Shown: positions 8,356-17,611 of the stretch, piece by piece
Numbering within the stretch: the first letter of the stretch is position 1
Layout: every line of letters starts with the position of its first letter
Assembly (NCBI RefSeq): GCF_028290625.1
Contig: NZ_JAQGJM010000038.1
Span: forward strand, 186,001-250,000
Length of the DNA: 64,000 nt
From: Devosia sp.
Lineage (GTDB): Bacteria; Pseudomonadota; Alphaproteobacteria; Rhizobiales; Devosiaceae
Direction: 5' to 3'
Translations under genes and position numbers: made by a program
The notes under the pieces: generated by a model
Told to the model about the DNA's origin: nothing
What the model saw: the letters and a program-made list of their open reading frames with translations, nothing else
The model's database searches: none

Positions 8356-8732
8356 TCGCCAATATCGACGCGGCCACCGAATTGGGGCTGGCCATCGGCG
8401 CCCAACACCGTGATCTGCAAGGCGGTGGCCTCGGACGGGACCTGCACCGTCACGTCGACCGGAATGGCGACGATTTGCATGGTGCAGATTTCAGCGGTTT
8501 TGCTGGTGGGGATGGTGACGCTGAGGGCACCATCGGTGAGCGCACCAGTCTGTGGGGCCTCCGCGGCCTGACAGGCGCCGCCGTCGAAGGTCAGTTGCAG
8601 GTGGACCGCGTCGGGCGCCGTGCGGGTGGCGGAGGCGTCGGAGAAGGGCTGCAAATCTGGGGTGACGGGGCCATCGGCAAAGGCTGCGGTGGCGGTCAGG
8701 GCAAAAATTGCGGCAAGAGCGGCGCGACCCAT
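8352..8732 (-). CDS. Hypothetical secreted protein
   Basis: 126 residues starting at the ATG at 8732, preceded by a strong GGAGG ribosome binding site. The first 19 residues (MGRAALAAIFALTATAAFA) form a signal peptide with an AFA cleavage site, so the product is periplasmic. The mature protein of about 107 residues has two cysteines (GGACQ and AEICTMQ) that could form a disulfide, and beta-rich composition. No family is recognised. A longer frame upstream is non-coding. Confidence 0.7.
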   Translation of the reverse strand: MGRAALAAIFALTATAAFADGPVTPDLQPFSDASATRTAPDAVHLQLTFDGGACQAAEAPQTGALTDGALSVTIPTSKTAEICTMQIVAIPVDVTVQVPSEATALQITVLGADGQPQFGGRVDIGD

Positions 8733-8936
8733 GTAATCCTCCTTCTGATCGGTACTGGCGGATAGCATCGCGGTTTGGCAAAGGTGTGTCGAGCGGCTAG
8801 AAAGCCTTGCGGCCAGCACCTATGCGGCAAAGCCGGTTGCCAGCGAGCCGGCTTAACTCTATCCAGCACTCTGACATTGGCGCGCGTCTCGACGCTGCCG
8901 CCTCGACCCATTTCCTCGTTTTCAGATCGTGTCGCC

Positions 8937-10796
8937 ATGCTGACCATCAATAATCTCATTTATCGTATCCAGGGCCGCGAGTTGTTTGACGGTGCCTCGG
9001 TGACGCTGCCGACCGGCTCCAAAACCGGATTCGTGGGCAAGAACGGTACGGGCAAGACCACGCTGTTCCATCTGATCCAGGAACATCTGCAGCCCGACGC
9101 GGGCGGTATCGAGCTGGTGAAGAAGGCGCGTATCGGCGCGGTGGCGCAGGAAGCGCCGGCCGGCAATGAGAGCGTGCTGGAAGTGGTGATGGCCGCCGAC
9201 AAGGAGCGCACCGCACTGATGGCGGAGGCCGAGACCGCGACAGATCCGGAGCGGATCGGCGAAATCTACATGCGGCTGGCCGATATCGACGCGCATACCG
9301 CTGAAGCGCGGGCGTCGACGATTCTGAAGGGCCTTGGCTTCGAGCATGACCGGCAGAACGGGCCGACCCACGAGCTATCGGGCGGCTGGCGCATGCGCGT
9401 GGCGCTGGCCGGCGTGCTGTTCAGCCAGCCGGACCTGCTGCTGCTCGACGAGCCGACCAACTATCTGGATCTGGAAGGCACGCTGTGGCTGGAGAAGTAT
9501 CTCGCCACCTACCCCTACACCGTGTTCATGATCAGCCATGACCGCGACCTGCTGAACAAGTCGGTCTCCTCGATCATCCATCTCGAGCACAAGAAGCTGA
9601 CCTTCTACAAAGGCAATTACGACACGTTCGAAACGACGCGCCGCATGCAGATGGAGCTGAACAACAAGAGCCGCGACAAGGCGCTGGACCAGGTCGCGCA
9701 TCTGCAGAAGTTCGTCGATCGCTTCAAGGCCAAGGCATCCAAGGCCAAGCAGGCCCAGTCGCGCATGAAGATGATCGAAAAGCTGAAGCCACCAGCGGCG
9801 ATGTTCGACGAATTCTCGGCGCCGTTCACGTTCCAGCAGCCTAAGGCGGAAGCCTCGACGCCGATGATCTCGCTGGACGGGGTTTCGGCCGGCTATGGCG
9901 ACAAGACCATTTTGCGCAATATCAATATGCGCATCGACCCGGAAGACCGCATCGCCCTGATCGGCGTCAACGGCAACGGCAAGTCGACCTTCGCCAAGCT
10001 GCTGGCGGGCGATATCAAGCCGCTGGGCGGGACGTTCAACAAGGGCAAGAAGCTGGAAATCGCGCATTTCGCGCAGCACCAGATGGATAAGCTCAAGCCG
10101 GAATGGACGCCGTTCGAGCATTTGATCGAACTGATGCCGACGGACCCGGAAAGCAAGCGCCGCTCGCGCTTGAGCCAGATGGGGCTGACCAAATCGCGCA
10201 TGGACACGCCGGCCAAGAACCTCTCCGGTGGCGAGCGGGCGCGGCTGCTGATGGGACTGATTACGTTCAGCGGGCCGGGAATGATGATCCTCGACGAGCC
10301 GACCAACCATCTCGATATCGACAGCCGCGACGCGCTGGTGCATGCGCTCAATGACTATGAAGGTGCCGTGCTGATCATCAGCCACGATCGCCATCTGGTG
10401 GAAGCGACTTGCGATACGCTGTGGATCGCCGAGGGCGGCACGATCAAGGTGCTGGACGAGGATCTCGACAGCTATCAACGCAATATCGTGGGTGGCAAGG
10501 AGCCCAAGGGGTCCAAGGAAGACCGCAAGGCAGCCAAGCAGGAGGCCGCTGCCAAACGCGAAGCGATCGCCCCGATCAAGGCGAGCATTAAGGATGCGGA
10601 AACCAAGATTGCCCGTTTGAAGGTGGAAATCGGGAAAATCCAGAACCAGTTGGACGATCCGAAGATTTACAACGGGCCGGCCGACCGGTTGATCGCGCTG
10701 GGCAAGGACAAGGCGCGGTTTAGCGCTGACCTGGACACCACCGAAGAGCATTGGCTGGCGTTGAGCGCTGATCTGGAGAGTGCCGAGAGCGCATGA
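8937..10796 (+). CDS. ABC-F family ATPase (YheS/Uup-like)
   Basis: 619 residues with two ABC ATPase domains and no membrane segments, which defines ABC-F translation factors that act on the ribosome. Domain 1 has Walker A GKNGTGKT (34-41), signature LSGGWRMR and Walker B LLLLDEPTNYLD. An arm/linker region rich in Lys and Gln follows (about 220-300). Domain 2 has GVNGNGKS, LSGGERAR and MMILDEPTNHLD. A C-terminal Lys/Glu-rich coiled coil (about 525-615) is present. The LSGGWRMR signature is the YheS/ABCF3 style. The ATG at 8937 is chosen because the protein then begins exactly at the first ATPase domain. It overlaps the cupin gene by four bases. Confidence 0.92.
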   Translation: MLTINNLIYRIQGRELFDGASVTLPTGSKTGFVGKNGTGKTTLFHLIQEHLQPDAGGIELVKKARIGAVAQEAPAGNESVLEVVMAADKERTALMAEAETATDPERIGEIYMRLADIDAHTAEARASTILKGLGFEHDRQNGPTHELSGGWRMRVALAGVLFSQPDLLLLDEPTNYLDLEGTLWLEKYLATYPYTVFMISHDRDLLNKSVSSIIHLEHKKLTFYKGNYDTFETTRRMQMELNNKSRDKALDQVAHLQKFVDRFKAKASKAKQAQSRMKMIEKLKPPAAMFDEFSAPFTFQQPKAEASTPMISLDGVSAGYGDKTILRNINMRIDPEDRIALIGVNGNGKSTFAKLLAGDIKPLGGTFNKGKKLEIAHFAQHQMDKLKPEWTPFEHLIELMPTDPESKRRSRLSQMGLTKSRMDTPAKNLSGGERARLLMGLITFSGPGMMILDEPTNHLDIDSRDALVHALNDYEGAVLIISHDRHLVEATCDTLWIAEGGTIKVLDEDLDSYQRNIVGGKEPKGSKEDRKAAKQEAAAKREAIAPIKASIKDAETKIARLKVEIGKIQNQLDDPKIYNGPADRLIALGKDKARFSADLDTTEEHWLALSADLESAESA

Positions 10797-11224
10797 CGCA
10801 ACTCGCCGCCAAAGACGTGATCTTTACCTTGGGGATGAAGCGCCATCCCGAGGGCGGCTGGTATGCGGAGACGTTTGTGGACGGCGATGCGAGCGCCGGC
10901 AGGCCGCGGTCGACGGCGATCTATTATCTGCTGGAGGCTGGTGACGCCTCGCACTGGCATCGGGTCGATGCCGTCGAGGTGTGGCACTATTATGCCGGCG
11001 CGCCGCTGGCCCTGCGGATTTCGGACGGCAAAAGCGTCGACCTGCACATGCTGGGGTCCGACCTGGATGGCGGCGAGCGGCCGCAAGTGGTGGTGCCCAA
11101 ACAGGCCTGGCAGGCGGCAGTCAGCACGGGGGCGTTTACGCTGGTCGGCTGTACGGTGGCACCGGGATTTCAGTTTTCGGGGTTTGAACTGGCCGACAAG
11201 AACTGGGCTCCCGGCGGCGATTAA
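10793..11224 (+). CDS. Cupin (DUF985) family protein
   Basis: 143 residues. The sequence KRHPEGGWYAETF near residue 16 and SHWHRVDAVEVWHYYAGAPL near residue 53 are the landmarks of the DUF985/cupin_5 family, with histidines placed to bind a metal in the barrel. The biochemical role of the family is not established. It overlaps the ABC-F stop by four bases (ATGA), so the two are translated together; the functional link is unknown. Confidence 0.85.
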   Translation: MTQLAAKDVIFTLGMKRHPEGGWYAETFVDGDASAGRPRSTAIYYLLEAGDASHWHRVDAVEVWHYYAGAPLALRISDGKSVDLHMLGSDLDGGERPQVVVPKQAWQAAVSTGAFTLVGCTVAPGFQFSGFELADKNWAPGGD

Positions 11225-11303
11225 CTTGGCGGCGCGTCGTGAGTTGACAGTGACGCCGCGTTGCACTTTGGTGAACTCAGCAGCTTCGACCGAAAGTCAG
11301 TAC

Positions 11304-12197
11304 ATGCGCGCGTCACGCATCCGCCTGGTCCTCGTTCTCCTCGCGGTTATTCTGGGTGTCGGTTCGGTCGCTGCGCAGCCGACCAGCAAGGCGCAACGCG
11401 CCACGATCAACCGCTTCGCCGCCAATAATTCGCTATTCGTGCTGTATCACGAAATCGGGCACATGCTGGTGCATCAGCTCAACCTTCCCGTGCTGGGCAA
11501 GGAAGAGGACGCGGCCGACAACATGGCGACCTGGACGCTGCTGCGCAAAGGCACGCCGGAGGCCGACCAGGCGCTAGCGGACGCGGCTTATGGCTGGCTG
11601 CTGTCGGGCCAAGCCTATAACGAGACGATCGAAGATGAGGACCTGTACGGCAATCATAGCCTCGACCGGCAGAGGGCGTTCCAGATCGTCTGCCTGATGG
11701 TGGGCAGTAATGAAACGGCGTTCCAGCCGATCGCCAATGAATATGCCATCGACACCGACCGGCAGGGTACCTGCGCCGACGATTATTACACCATCAACCG
11801 GAGCCTGGAGGGTCTGCTCGGCTCGCGCGCCGGCAAGAATGGGCACGGCACCAAGGTTACCGTCATTTATCACGATGCGGGCGGGCAGCTGAAATCGGCG
11901 GCCGACGCTTTTCGCGCCAGCGGGGTATTCGACCAGGTGGCCGAGGAAGTTCGCGCCAATTACAGCATTTCCACTCCGCTCAAGTTCAATGCGGAGCGCT
12001 GTGGCGAGGCGAATGCATTCTACGATCCGAGCAATGACGAAGTGATCTTCTGCTACGAGCTGATGCAGGACTATATCGACCTGTATTCCGCCGACATTCC
12101 CGCCAGCGACGTTTCGGCTGATCCGCGCGCTACAGGTACCGGAAAATCGAAGAACGCACCGACATCGACCGGCACGAGCGTGTCGCAAAAGAACTAG
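11304..12197 (+). CDS. DUF4344 putative metallopeptidase, copy 1
   Basis: 297 residues. A signal peptide (about residues 1-25, ending VAAQ) directs export. The motif YHEIGHMLVHQL near residue 50 is a classic zinc HExxH motif, followed by LPVLGKEEDAADNMA, where Glu/Asp residues could supply the third ligand. This is the DUF4344 family pattern. Cysteines at VCLMVG, GTCADDYY, ERCGEAN and FCYEL could form two disulfides in the periplasm. The tail is low-complexity (Ser/Thr/Lys). The next gene is a clear paralogue, 41 bases downstream, so this is a tandem duplication. Substrate unknown. Confidence 0.85.
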   Translation: MRASRIRLVLVLLAVILGVGSVAAQPTSKAQRATINRFAANNSLFVLYHEIGHMLVHQLNLPVLGKEEDAADNMATWTLLRKGTPEADQALADAAYGWLLSGQAYNETIEDEDLYGNHSLDRQRAFQIVCLMVGSNETAFQPIANEYAIDTDRQGTCADDYYTINRSLEGLLGSRAGKNGHGTKVTVIYHDAGGQLKSAADAFRASGVFDQVAEEVRANYSISTPLKFNAERCGEANAFYDPSNDEVIFCYELMQDYIDLYSADIPASDVSADPRATGTGKSKNAPTSTGTSVSQKN

Positions 12198-12238
12198 ATT
12201 TCCGCGTTACGCGGGCCAGAAATACGGGGACTTGAGGG

Positions 12239-13168
12239 ATGGACTTGCTACGAACCGCTGCGGCGGCGTTGATTTGTTGCGCCATGTTGACTGCCACGGC
12301 CATCGCGCAGGATGACGCGGAACAGGTGGAGTCCGACGCGATGGACTTTGCCCTGCACGATGCCGAGTACACGATGTATCACGAGATCGGGCATCTGCTG
12401 GTCAACGAGCTGGACCTGCCGGTGCTGGGCAAGGAAGAAGACGCTGCCGATGCGCTGGCCGTCATCCTGATGCTCAACGATACGTCCGATCTCGAGGAGT
12501 CGGCGAACGCCTTGGTCGATAGCGCTGACGGCTGGTATTACAACGCGGTCAAGGCCAACCGGGCGACGGTAGAAGACCTGATGTATTACGACTCGCATAG
12601 CCTGGATATTCAGCGCGCCTATGCGATGGTCTGCATGATGGTGGGTGCGCAGCCCGAGGCGTTCAAGGAAACCGCCGACGGGTTCAACATGGATGCCGAC
12701 GGGCAGGAGCAGTGCTCCTACACCTATTCGGATGCTGATCGGGCCTGGAGCAAACTGCTGGAGCCGTTCCTGGCTGTCGAGGGTGGACCGGTGGGCGAGC
12801 CGATCACTGTCGTTTACGAGGACGCTGCGCCGGGATTCGAGCAGTACAAGGACGAGCTGGAGTCGCGCGCCATCCTGAACAACGCCGCGGCGCTAGTCTC
12901 GGCTAAATTCGTGCTGCCGCGGCCGATCACCTTCCTGGGCACCCAGTGCGATACAGCCAATGCCTGGTACAGCAACAGCGAGGCGCAGATCACCTATTGC
13001 TACGCGCTGACCGCCGATATGCACGACCTCTATGTCAACGACATCATCGGCTCGGGGAGCGATGAGGCCACAGGCGACGAGGAAGCCACCAGTGATGAGG
13101 AGGCCACAGGTGATGAGGAGGCAAGCGAGACCGATGACAGCGAGGAAGCGACGACTCAATATTGGTAG
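12239..13168 (+). CDS. DUF4344 putative metallopeptidase, copy 2 with acidic repeat tail
   Basis: 309 residues. A signal peptide (cleavage near AIAQ, residue 22) is followed by the same layout as the preceding gene: YHEIGHLLVNELDLPVLGKEEDAADALA, the cysteine blocks VCMMVGAQPEAF, EQCSYTY and TQCDTANAWY, and TYCYALTADMHDLY. It differs in ending with an acidic tail built from EEATGD/EEATSD units (about 275-297), absent from copy 1. A GGGGACTTGAGG stretch precedes the ATG at 12239. Both copies keep HExxH, so both may be active. The acidic tail might bind metal or cell-wall polycations; that is inference. Confidence 0.85.
   Translation: MDLLRTAAAALICCAMLTATAIAQDDAEQVESDAMDFALHDAEYTMYHEIGHLLVNELDLPVLGKEEDAADALAVILMLNDTSDLEESANALVDSADGWYYNAVKANRATVEDLMYYDSHSLDIQRAYAMVCMMVGAQPEAFKETADGFNMDADGQEQCSYTYSDADRAWSKLLEPFLAVEGGPVGEPITVVYEDAAPGFEQYKDELESRAILNNAAALVSAKFVLPRPITFLGTQCDTANAWYSNSEAQITYCYALTADMHDLYVNDIIGSGSDEATGDEEATSDEEATGDEEASETDDSEEATTQYW
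13061..13125 (+). repeat. Short tandem repeat encoding EEATGD-type acidic units
   Basis: An approximately 18-base unit (GAGGCCACAGGCGACGAG and variants) is repeated about three and a half times inside the second DUF4344 gene. Units are imperfect and stay in frame, so expansion or loss would change tail length without a frameshift. Confidence 0.7.
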
Positions 13169-13171
13169 GCG

Positions 13172-13618
13172 TCAGGCCTTCTTGACCCAGCGGCCGTCCG
13201 GCTCCTGCTGCCAGTAGGTCAAGGTATTGCCGGGCAGCAGGTTGCGCCAGGCGATGCGCGCTTCGCTGACGGCGTCCGGATCGTGGCCAGAGAACATATA
13301 GGCGATGCGCTGGTAGCCCTCGGCGGTCTGGGGCACGGCGCGATCGATGAAGAAACGGACGGCGGCGCCGTTGGGATTGTCATTGGCGGTCGTGATCAGG
13401 ATGGGCTGGAGCGGGTCGGTGTCCTCTCCGGCCAGGCCATGGGCAAGGAAGCTGTCGTCGCGATAGGTCCATAAATGCGCGTCCAGCGCTTCGGCGCGCT
13501 CGGTGCTGCCGACTTCGATTACGGCGCGCCAGCCGCGCTCCAGGGTCTTTTCCAGCAATTGCGGGATGACTGCCTCAAGGGGGCGTTGTTCGAGGTGATA
13601 GAAGAGAACGTCAGCCAT
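13172..13618 (-). CDS. holC: DNA polymerase III chi subunit
   Basis: 148 residues from the ATG at 13618 (MADVLFYHLEQRPLEAVIP); ten more codons are open upstream but run into the adjacent repeat. The sequence ADVLFYHL, the segment ERGWRAVIEVGSTERAEALDAHLWTY and the LITTANDNPNGAAVRFFID block are typical of HolC, which links the clamp loader to single-strand binding protein at the replication fork. It is separated by 161 bases from pepA, the gene immediately upstream on the same strand, an order common in alphaproteobacteria. Confidence 0.92.
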   Translation of the reverse strand: MADVLFYHLEQRPLEAVIPQLLEKTLERGWRAVIEVGSTERAEALDAHLWTYRDDSFLAHGLAGEDTDPLQPILITTANDNPNGAAVRFFIDRAVPQTAEGYQRIAYMFSGHDPDAVSEARIAWRNLLPGNTLTYWQQEPDGRWVKKA

Positions 13619-13641
13619 TTTCGTCTCGTGCCTCAAATGCG

Positions 13642-13723
13642 GGGTCATCCCCGCGCAGGCGGGGACATCTGTTGTCTTCCTAAGGCCAGTAAACGGAGGT
13701 TCCCGCCTGCGCGGGAATGACCC
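13642..13723. repeat. Imperfect palindromic intergenic repeat, copy 1
   Basis: The arms GGTCATCCCCGCGCAGGCGG (from 13643) and CCCGCCTGCGCGGGAATGACC (ending 13723) are near-complementary over about 24 bases, with a variable centre. The same element recurs at 41449-41525 and in decayed form at 36056-36126. It fills the pepA-holC spacer and could form a long hairpin in either transcript. Confidence 0.8.
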
Positions 13724-13779
13724 GGTGGGGAGGAGCCTCCGTGGGTGGTCGCACGGGGCGGGTCTATGCCTCCCCTGCC

Positions 13780-15270
13780 CTAGCCCTGATAATAGTCCCT
13801 GACCAGCCGATCGAGCAGCGCGACGCCGTAGCCGGAGGCCCAGGAGGTGTTGATCTCGTTGGCGCTGGTGCCAAAGGCTGTGCCGGCGATATCCAGATGG
13901 GCCCAGGGCACGCCGTTGACGAAGCGCTGCAGGAACTGGGCAGCCAGGATGGAGCCACCCGCGCGGCCGGCGGAGTTCTTGATATCGGCGAAGCGCGATT
14001 CAATGATCTTGTCATAGGCCGGCCCGAGCGGCATGCGCCAGAGCTTCTCGTTGGCGGAAAGACCCGCATTGAGCAATTGGCTCGACAGCTCGTCATTGTT
14101 GGAAAACAGCCCGCCATGGTCATGACCGAGCGCCACGATGATGGCGCCGGTGAGGGTGGCGAGATTGATCATGAAGCGGGGCTTGAAGCGGTCCTGCGTG
14201 TACCAGAGCGCGTCGGCCAGCACGAGGCGGCCTTCGGCATCGGTATTGATCACCTCGATGGTGGTGCCGCTCATGGCCTTGACGATATCGCCGGGACGCA
14301 CCGCATTGGCATCGGGCATATTTTCAACAAGGCCAATGACGCCGACGGCGTTGACGGGGGCTTTTCGCTTGGCCAGAGCCAGCATCAGGCCGGTGACGGC
14401 GGCCGCACCGCCCATGTCGCCCTTCATGTCTTCCATCGAACCGGCGGGCTTGATGGAAATGCCGCCTGTGTCGAAGACGACACCCTTGCCGACAAAGGCC
14501 AGCGGGGCCGCGCCCGACTGACCGCCGAGCCAGCGCATGACCACGAGGCGCGCCGGGCGGGACGAACCCTGAGCGACGCAGAGTAGCGAATTCATGCCGA
14601 GGCGCTGCATTTCCTCGGGTTCGAGGATTTCCACTTCGACGCCGAGCTTGACGAGTTCGGAAGCCTTGGCGGCGAATTCGAGCGGGCCGAGCACATTGGC
14701 GGGCTCGTTGATCAAGTCGCGGGCCAGCAGCGTGCCCTCGACGGTGGCGGCGCGGTCGGCAATGGCGGCATCGACGGCAGGCTGGTCATTGACCACGAGC
14801 GTGATGGTCAGCGTGGCCGGGGCGTCATCGGGCTTGGCGGATTTGTATTTGTCGAACTTGTAGTGGCGCAGGCGGAGGCCCGCGGCAAGTTCGGCGACGG
14901 CGGCGGGGGTCGCACCGGCGCCGTCGAGAATCACGGCCACGGTTTCGGCGCGCATCGGGCCGAGCTTGCCAAGCAGCGAGCCGCCGCGATCGGTCCACGC
15001 ATTGAGGGCAGCCCCCTCCCCGGCCTTGCCGGAGCCCAGCACCAGGAGGCGCGACGCCGCGACGCCATTGGGTGCCAGCAGATCCAGCGCCTGGCCCTGC
15101 CGGCCCTTGAAGCCAGCGGCATTGGCCACCGTCTGCCAATCCAACCCCGTGGCGGCCCAGATCGTCGCACCGGCGCCCACAGGCGGAACGCCCTCGGCGG
15201 CGTAGATAACGGTCAGGGCTGCGCCCGCGCCCGATTGGGCGGCGGTGTGGATAATGAGGTCTTGGGACAT
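13780..15270 (-). CDS. pepA: Leucyl aminopeptidase (M17)
   Basis: 496 residues from the ATG at 15270. The signature [14 protein letters not shown] and the metal-binding [34 protein letters not shown] block (here near residues 255-285) are complete, so the two-metal active site is intact. M17 enzymes form hexamers in the cytoplasm and remove N-terminal residues from peptides. The start at 15270 is preferred over one seven codons upstream because only the former has purines (AAAAAGG) at a reasonable distance. The gene is divergent from lptF. Confidence 0.95.
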   Translation of the reverse strand: MSQDLIIHTAAQSGAGAALTVIYAAEGVPPVGAGATIWAATGLDWQTVANAAGFKGRQGQALDLLAPNGVAASRLLVLGSGKAGEGAALNAWTDRGGSLLGKLGPMRAETVAVILDGAGATPAAVAELAAGLRLRHYKFDKYKSAKPDDAPATLTITLVVNDQPAVDAAIADRAATVEGTLLARDLINEPANVLGPLEFAAKASELVKLGVEVEILEPEEMQRLGMNSLLCVAQGSSRPARLVVMRWLGGQSGAAPLAFVGKGVVFDTGGISIKPAGSMEDMKGDMGGAAAVTGLMLALAKRKAPVNAVGVIGLVENMPDANAVRPGDIVKAMSGTTIEVINTDAEGRLVLADALWYTQDRFKPRFMINLATLTGAIIVALGHDHGGLFSNNDELSSQLLNAGLSANEKLWRMPLGPAYDKIIESRFADIKNSAGRAGGSILAAQFLQRFVNGVPWAHLDIAGTAFGTSANEINTSWASGYGVALLDRLVRDYYQG

Positions 15271-15470
15271 GCAAACGGCCTTTTTGGGCATTAGTCGGGA
15301 GGCAGGGGCGTCGATAGAGCGCGGTGAGAATTGTTGGCTTTGCGGGCCGCGTCAATCCCGCAACACGGCAAAGGCAAATCCCTATTGGGGTCTTCGTATC
15401 CTTGTCTGAGGGGCCGAACTGAACGAATGATGCGCGGAGGGCCTAAGCAATTGGATTTAATAGCGAGCAG

Positions 15471-16544
15471 ATGAGACGACTGACCCGCTATCTGGCAAAA
15501 ATGTTTGCTGTCGATGCGCTGATCCTGTTCGCGGTGGTGTGTGGCCTGCTGTGGATGGTCAACTGCTTGCGCTCGTTCGACGTGGTGTCGGTCAAGGGCC
15601 AGGGCGTGCTGACGCTGGCCTATCAGGGCGTGCTCACCATGCCACCGCTGGCGCTGGTGTTCTTCCACGTCTGCGTCGGCATCGGCATGGCGCGGGCGAT
15701 GACGGCGCTCAAGACCAATCATGAACTGCATATCATTCATACCACGGACGGGCTGCGCAGCCTGTTCGGGGCGACCGCGACCGTGGCGGCAATCGGCGTG
15801 TTCTGCGTGCTGATGCTATCCAATTTCCTCGACCCCTGGTCGACGCGGGGGCTGAACCAGTTGACCGCCAGCGTGGCGGCGGACCTGGTGAGTTCGACCC
15901 TCAAGCCGCAGCGGTTTACGCAGGTGACGCCCGGGGTGGTGCTGCTGATCGGCGGGCGTGCCGGACAAGGCGAAATCACCGAATTCTTTGCCGACGACCG
16001 GCGCGATCCGGCGGTGCGGCGCACCTATATCGCCAAATCCGCACGGGTTTCGAGCGATGGCACGAACTACGTACTCGAGCTGCGCGACGGCACGCTGCAA
16101 TATTCGGAAAAGGACGGCCGGTTCTCGGAAATCTCGTTCGGGCGTTATGACCTGAACGTGGACCGGCTGTCGCAGCCGCTGGCGACGCCCGACCCACTGG
16201 CCGAGCGCGACAGCCTGCAATTGGTCAGCGATGCGCTGGCGAGCGGCGACTGGCCGGAGCCGGTGGTCGACAAGCTGCTCAAGCGGTTGAACGAGGCCCT
16301 CAGCGTCATCGGCGTCTGCGTGCTGGTGCTGGCACTATCGGGCTTTCCGAGCGGGCGGCGCGGCGGGCGGATTGCGTTGCCGATGGAGGTGACGGTGTTG
16401 CTGCTGGCCTTCGCCGAGCGCGGCATCAGCTCTTATAGTCCTCTCGGGCCCGCGACCGGGGCGCTGCTGATGATGGGGGTGGCGGCGATCATCATCTTCG
16501 TACGTGCCCGTCCGCGCCGCATCCAGTACGCGGTGATGGCATGA
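15471..16544 (+). CDS. lptF: LPS export ABC transporter permease LptF
   Basis: 357 residues of the YjgP/YjgQ family: transmembrane helices near residues 14-34, 54-75 and 98-118, a periplasmic beta-jellyroll-like domain (about 125-270), and three C-terminal helices (about 275-350). LptF and LptG form the membrane part of the machine that extracts lipopolysaccharide and pushes it onto the periplasmic bridge. It overlaps lptG by four bases (ATGA), and lptD follows, so the export and outer-membrane insertion parts are in one operon. The cytoplasmic ATPase gene lptB is not in the window. Confidence 0.92.
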   Translation: MRRLTRYLAKMFAVDALILFAVVCGLLWMVNCLRSFDVVSVKGQGVLTLAYQGVLTMPPLALVFFHVCVGIGMARAMTALKTNHELHIIHTTDGLRSLFGATATVAAIGVFCVLMLSNFLDPWSTRGLNQLTASVAADLVSSTLKPQRFTQVTPGVVLLIGGRAGQGEITEFFADDRRDPAVRRTYIAKSARVSSDGTNYVLELRDGTLQYSEKDGRFSEISFGRYDLNVDRLSQPLATPDPLAERDSLQLVSDALASGDWPEPVVDKLLKRLNEALSVIGVCVLVLALSGFPSGRRGGRIALPMEVTVLLLAFAERGISSYSPLGPATGALLMMGVAAIIIFVRARPRRIQYAVMA

Positions 16545-17611
16545 CCAGAATCGACTGGCTGGTGCTGAAGCGGGTGATGAGCCGGATCGCGGTGACGCTG
16601 GTGGTGTTCTACGGCATTATCGCGCTGGTGGAATCGCTAGATACTTGGCGCTTCAACTTCATCGCCCAGAACAGCGGCGTCGGCATGGCCATGCTAAGCG
16701 TGGTCGCCAGTGGCATGCGCTGGACCATCAAGACGCTGCCGGTGACGGTGCTGATGGGGGCGATTCTCGGGCTGATCGATCTCAAGGCCAAGCATGAGCT
16801 GACCATCATCAAGGCCAGCGGCATTTCGATCTGGCGAGTGGTGCGGGCGCCGACCGTGGCCCTGCTGATCGCCAGCTTCGGTATCGCGCTGGGGGTGGAG
16901 ACGGCCAGCACCCTGGTGGTTCGCGAGCTTGTGCCCACCCCGCCGGGCGAGGCGGCCCTGCTGACACCGCCGGGCGAAATCTGGCTTGAGCAGCGCAGCG
17001 GCGACCAGCATTACATCATGATGGCCACCGGTATGCAGCCGGGTGGCGCGGTGCTGGGCGGGGTGACGGTGTTTCAGATCGGGGGCACCTCCGGACGCCG
17101 AATCGAGGCCGAGCAGGCGCTGCTTCAGCCCGGCCACTGGGTTCTGCCAGTGGCGATTTTCCGTAGCCCGGACGCCCCGGCCCGAACGGTGGAAAACTAT
17201 GAGTTGCCCACCTCATCGACCGCGGCGGAGCTGGATTTGCGGCTATCCTCAACAGAAGACATGACGTTTTTCGAGCTGGCGGCGCTGCTGAAAGCGGGCG
17301 TTTCCGACAGCGCCATCAAGGCGGCGGCGACGATGCGGCTGATCAAGCTGCTGGCCATGCCGCTGGTGCTAACCGGTTCGCTGTTCATTGCATTTGCATT
17401 TACCGCAGGTTATCGAAGGTCCGATAAGTATGGTCGGGCGGTCCTCTATGGGATCGTGCTGGGTTTTGTCGTGTTCGTGATTACCGAGATGGCCGACCGG
17501 GCTGGGTCTGCCGGGGTTCTCGATCCGACATTCGCGGCAATCGGACCTGCATTTGTGGCCATTGTCATCGGCGTGACAGTGCTGCTCTACAAAGAAGACG
17601 GGCGTACGTGA
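16541..17611 (+). CDS. lptG: LPS export ABC transporter permease LptG
   Basis: 356 residues with the same architecture as LptF: helices at about 12-30, 45-65 and 100-118, a periplasmic domain, and helices at about 280-350. The segment LKAKHELTIIKASGIS near residue 82 is the coupling-helix region that contacts the ATPase. Its ATG overlaps the lptF stop and its own stop overlaps the GTG start of lptD (GTGA), so the three genes are translationally coupled. Confidence 0.92.
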   Translation: MTRIDWLVLKRVMSRIAVTLVVFYGIIALVESLDTWRFNFIAQNSGVGMAMLSVVASGMRWTIKTLPVTVLMGAILGLIDLKAKHELTIIKASGISIWRVVRAPTVALLIASFGIALGVETASTLVVRELVPTPPGEAALLTPPGEIWLEQRSGDQHYIMMATGMQPGGAVLGGVTVFQIGGTSGRRIEAEQALLQPGHWVLPVAIFRSPDAPARTVENYELPTSSTAAELDLRLSSTEDMTFFELAALLKAGVSDSAIKAAATMRLIKLLAMPLVLTGSLFIAFAFTAGYRRSDKYGRAVLYGIVLGFVVFVITEMADRAGSAGVLDPTFAAIGPAFVAIVIGVTVLLYKEDGRT

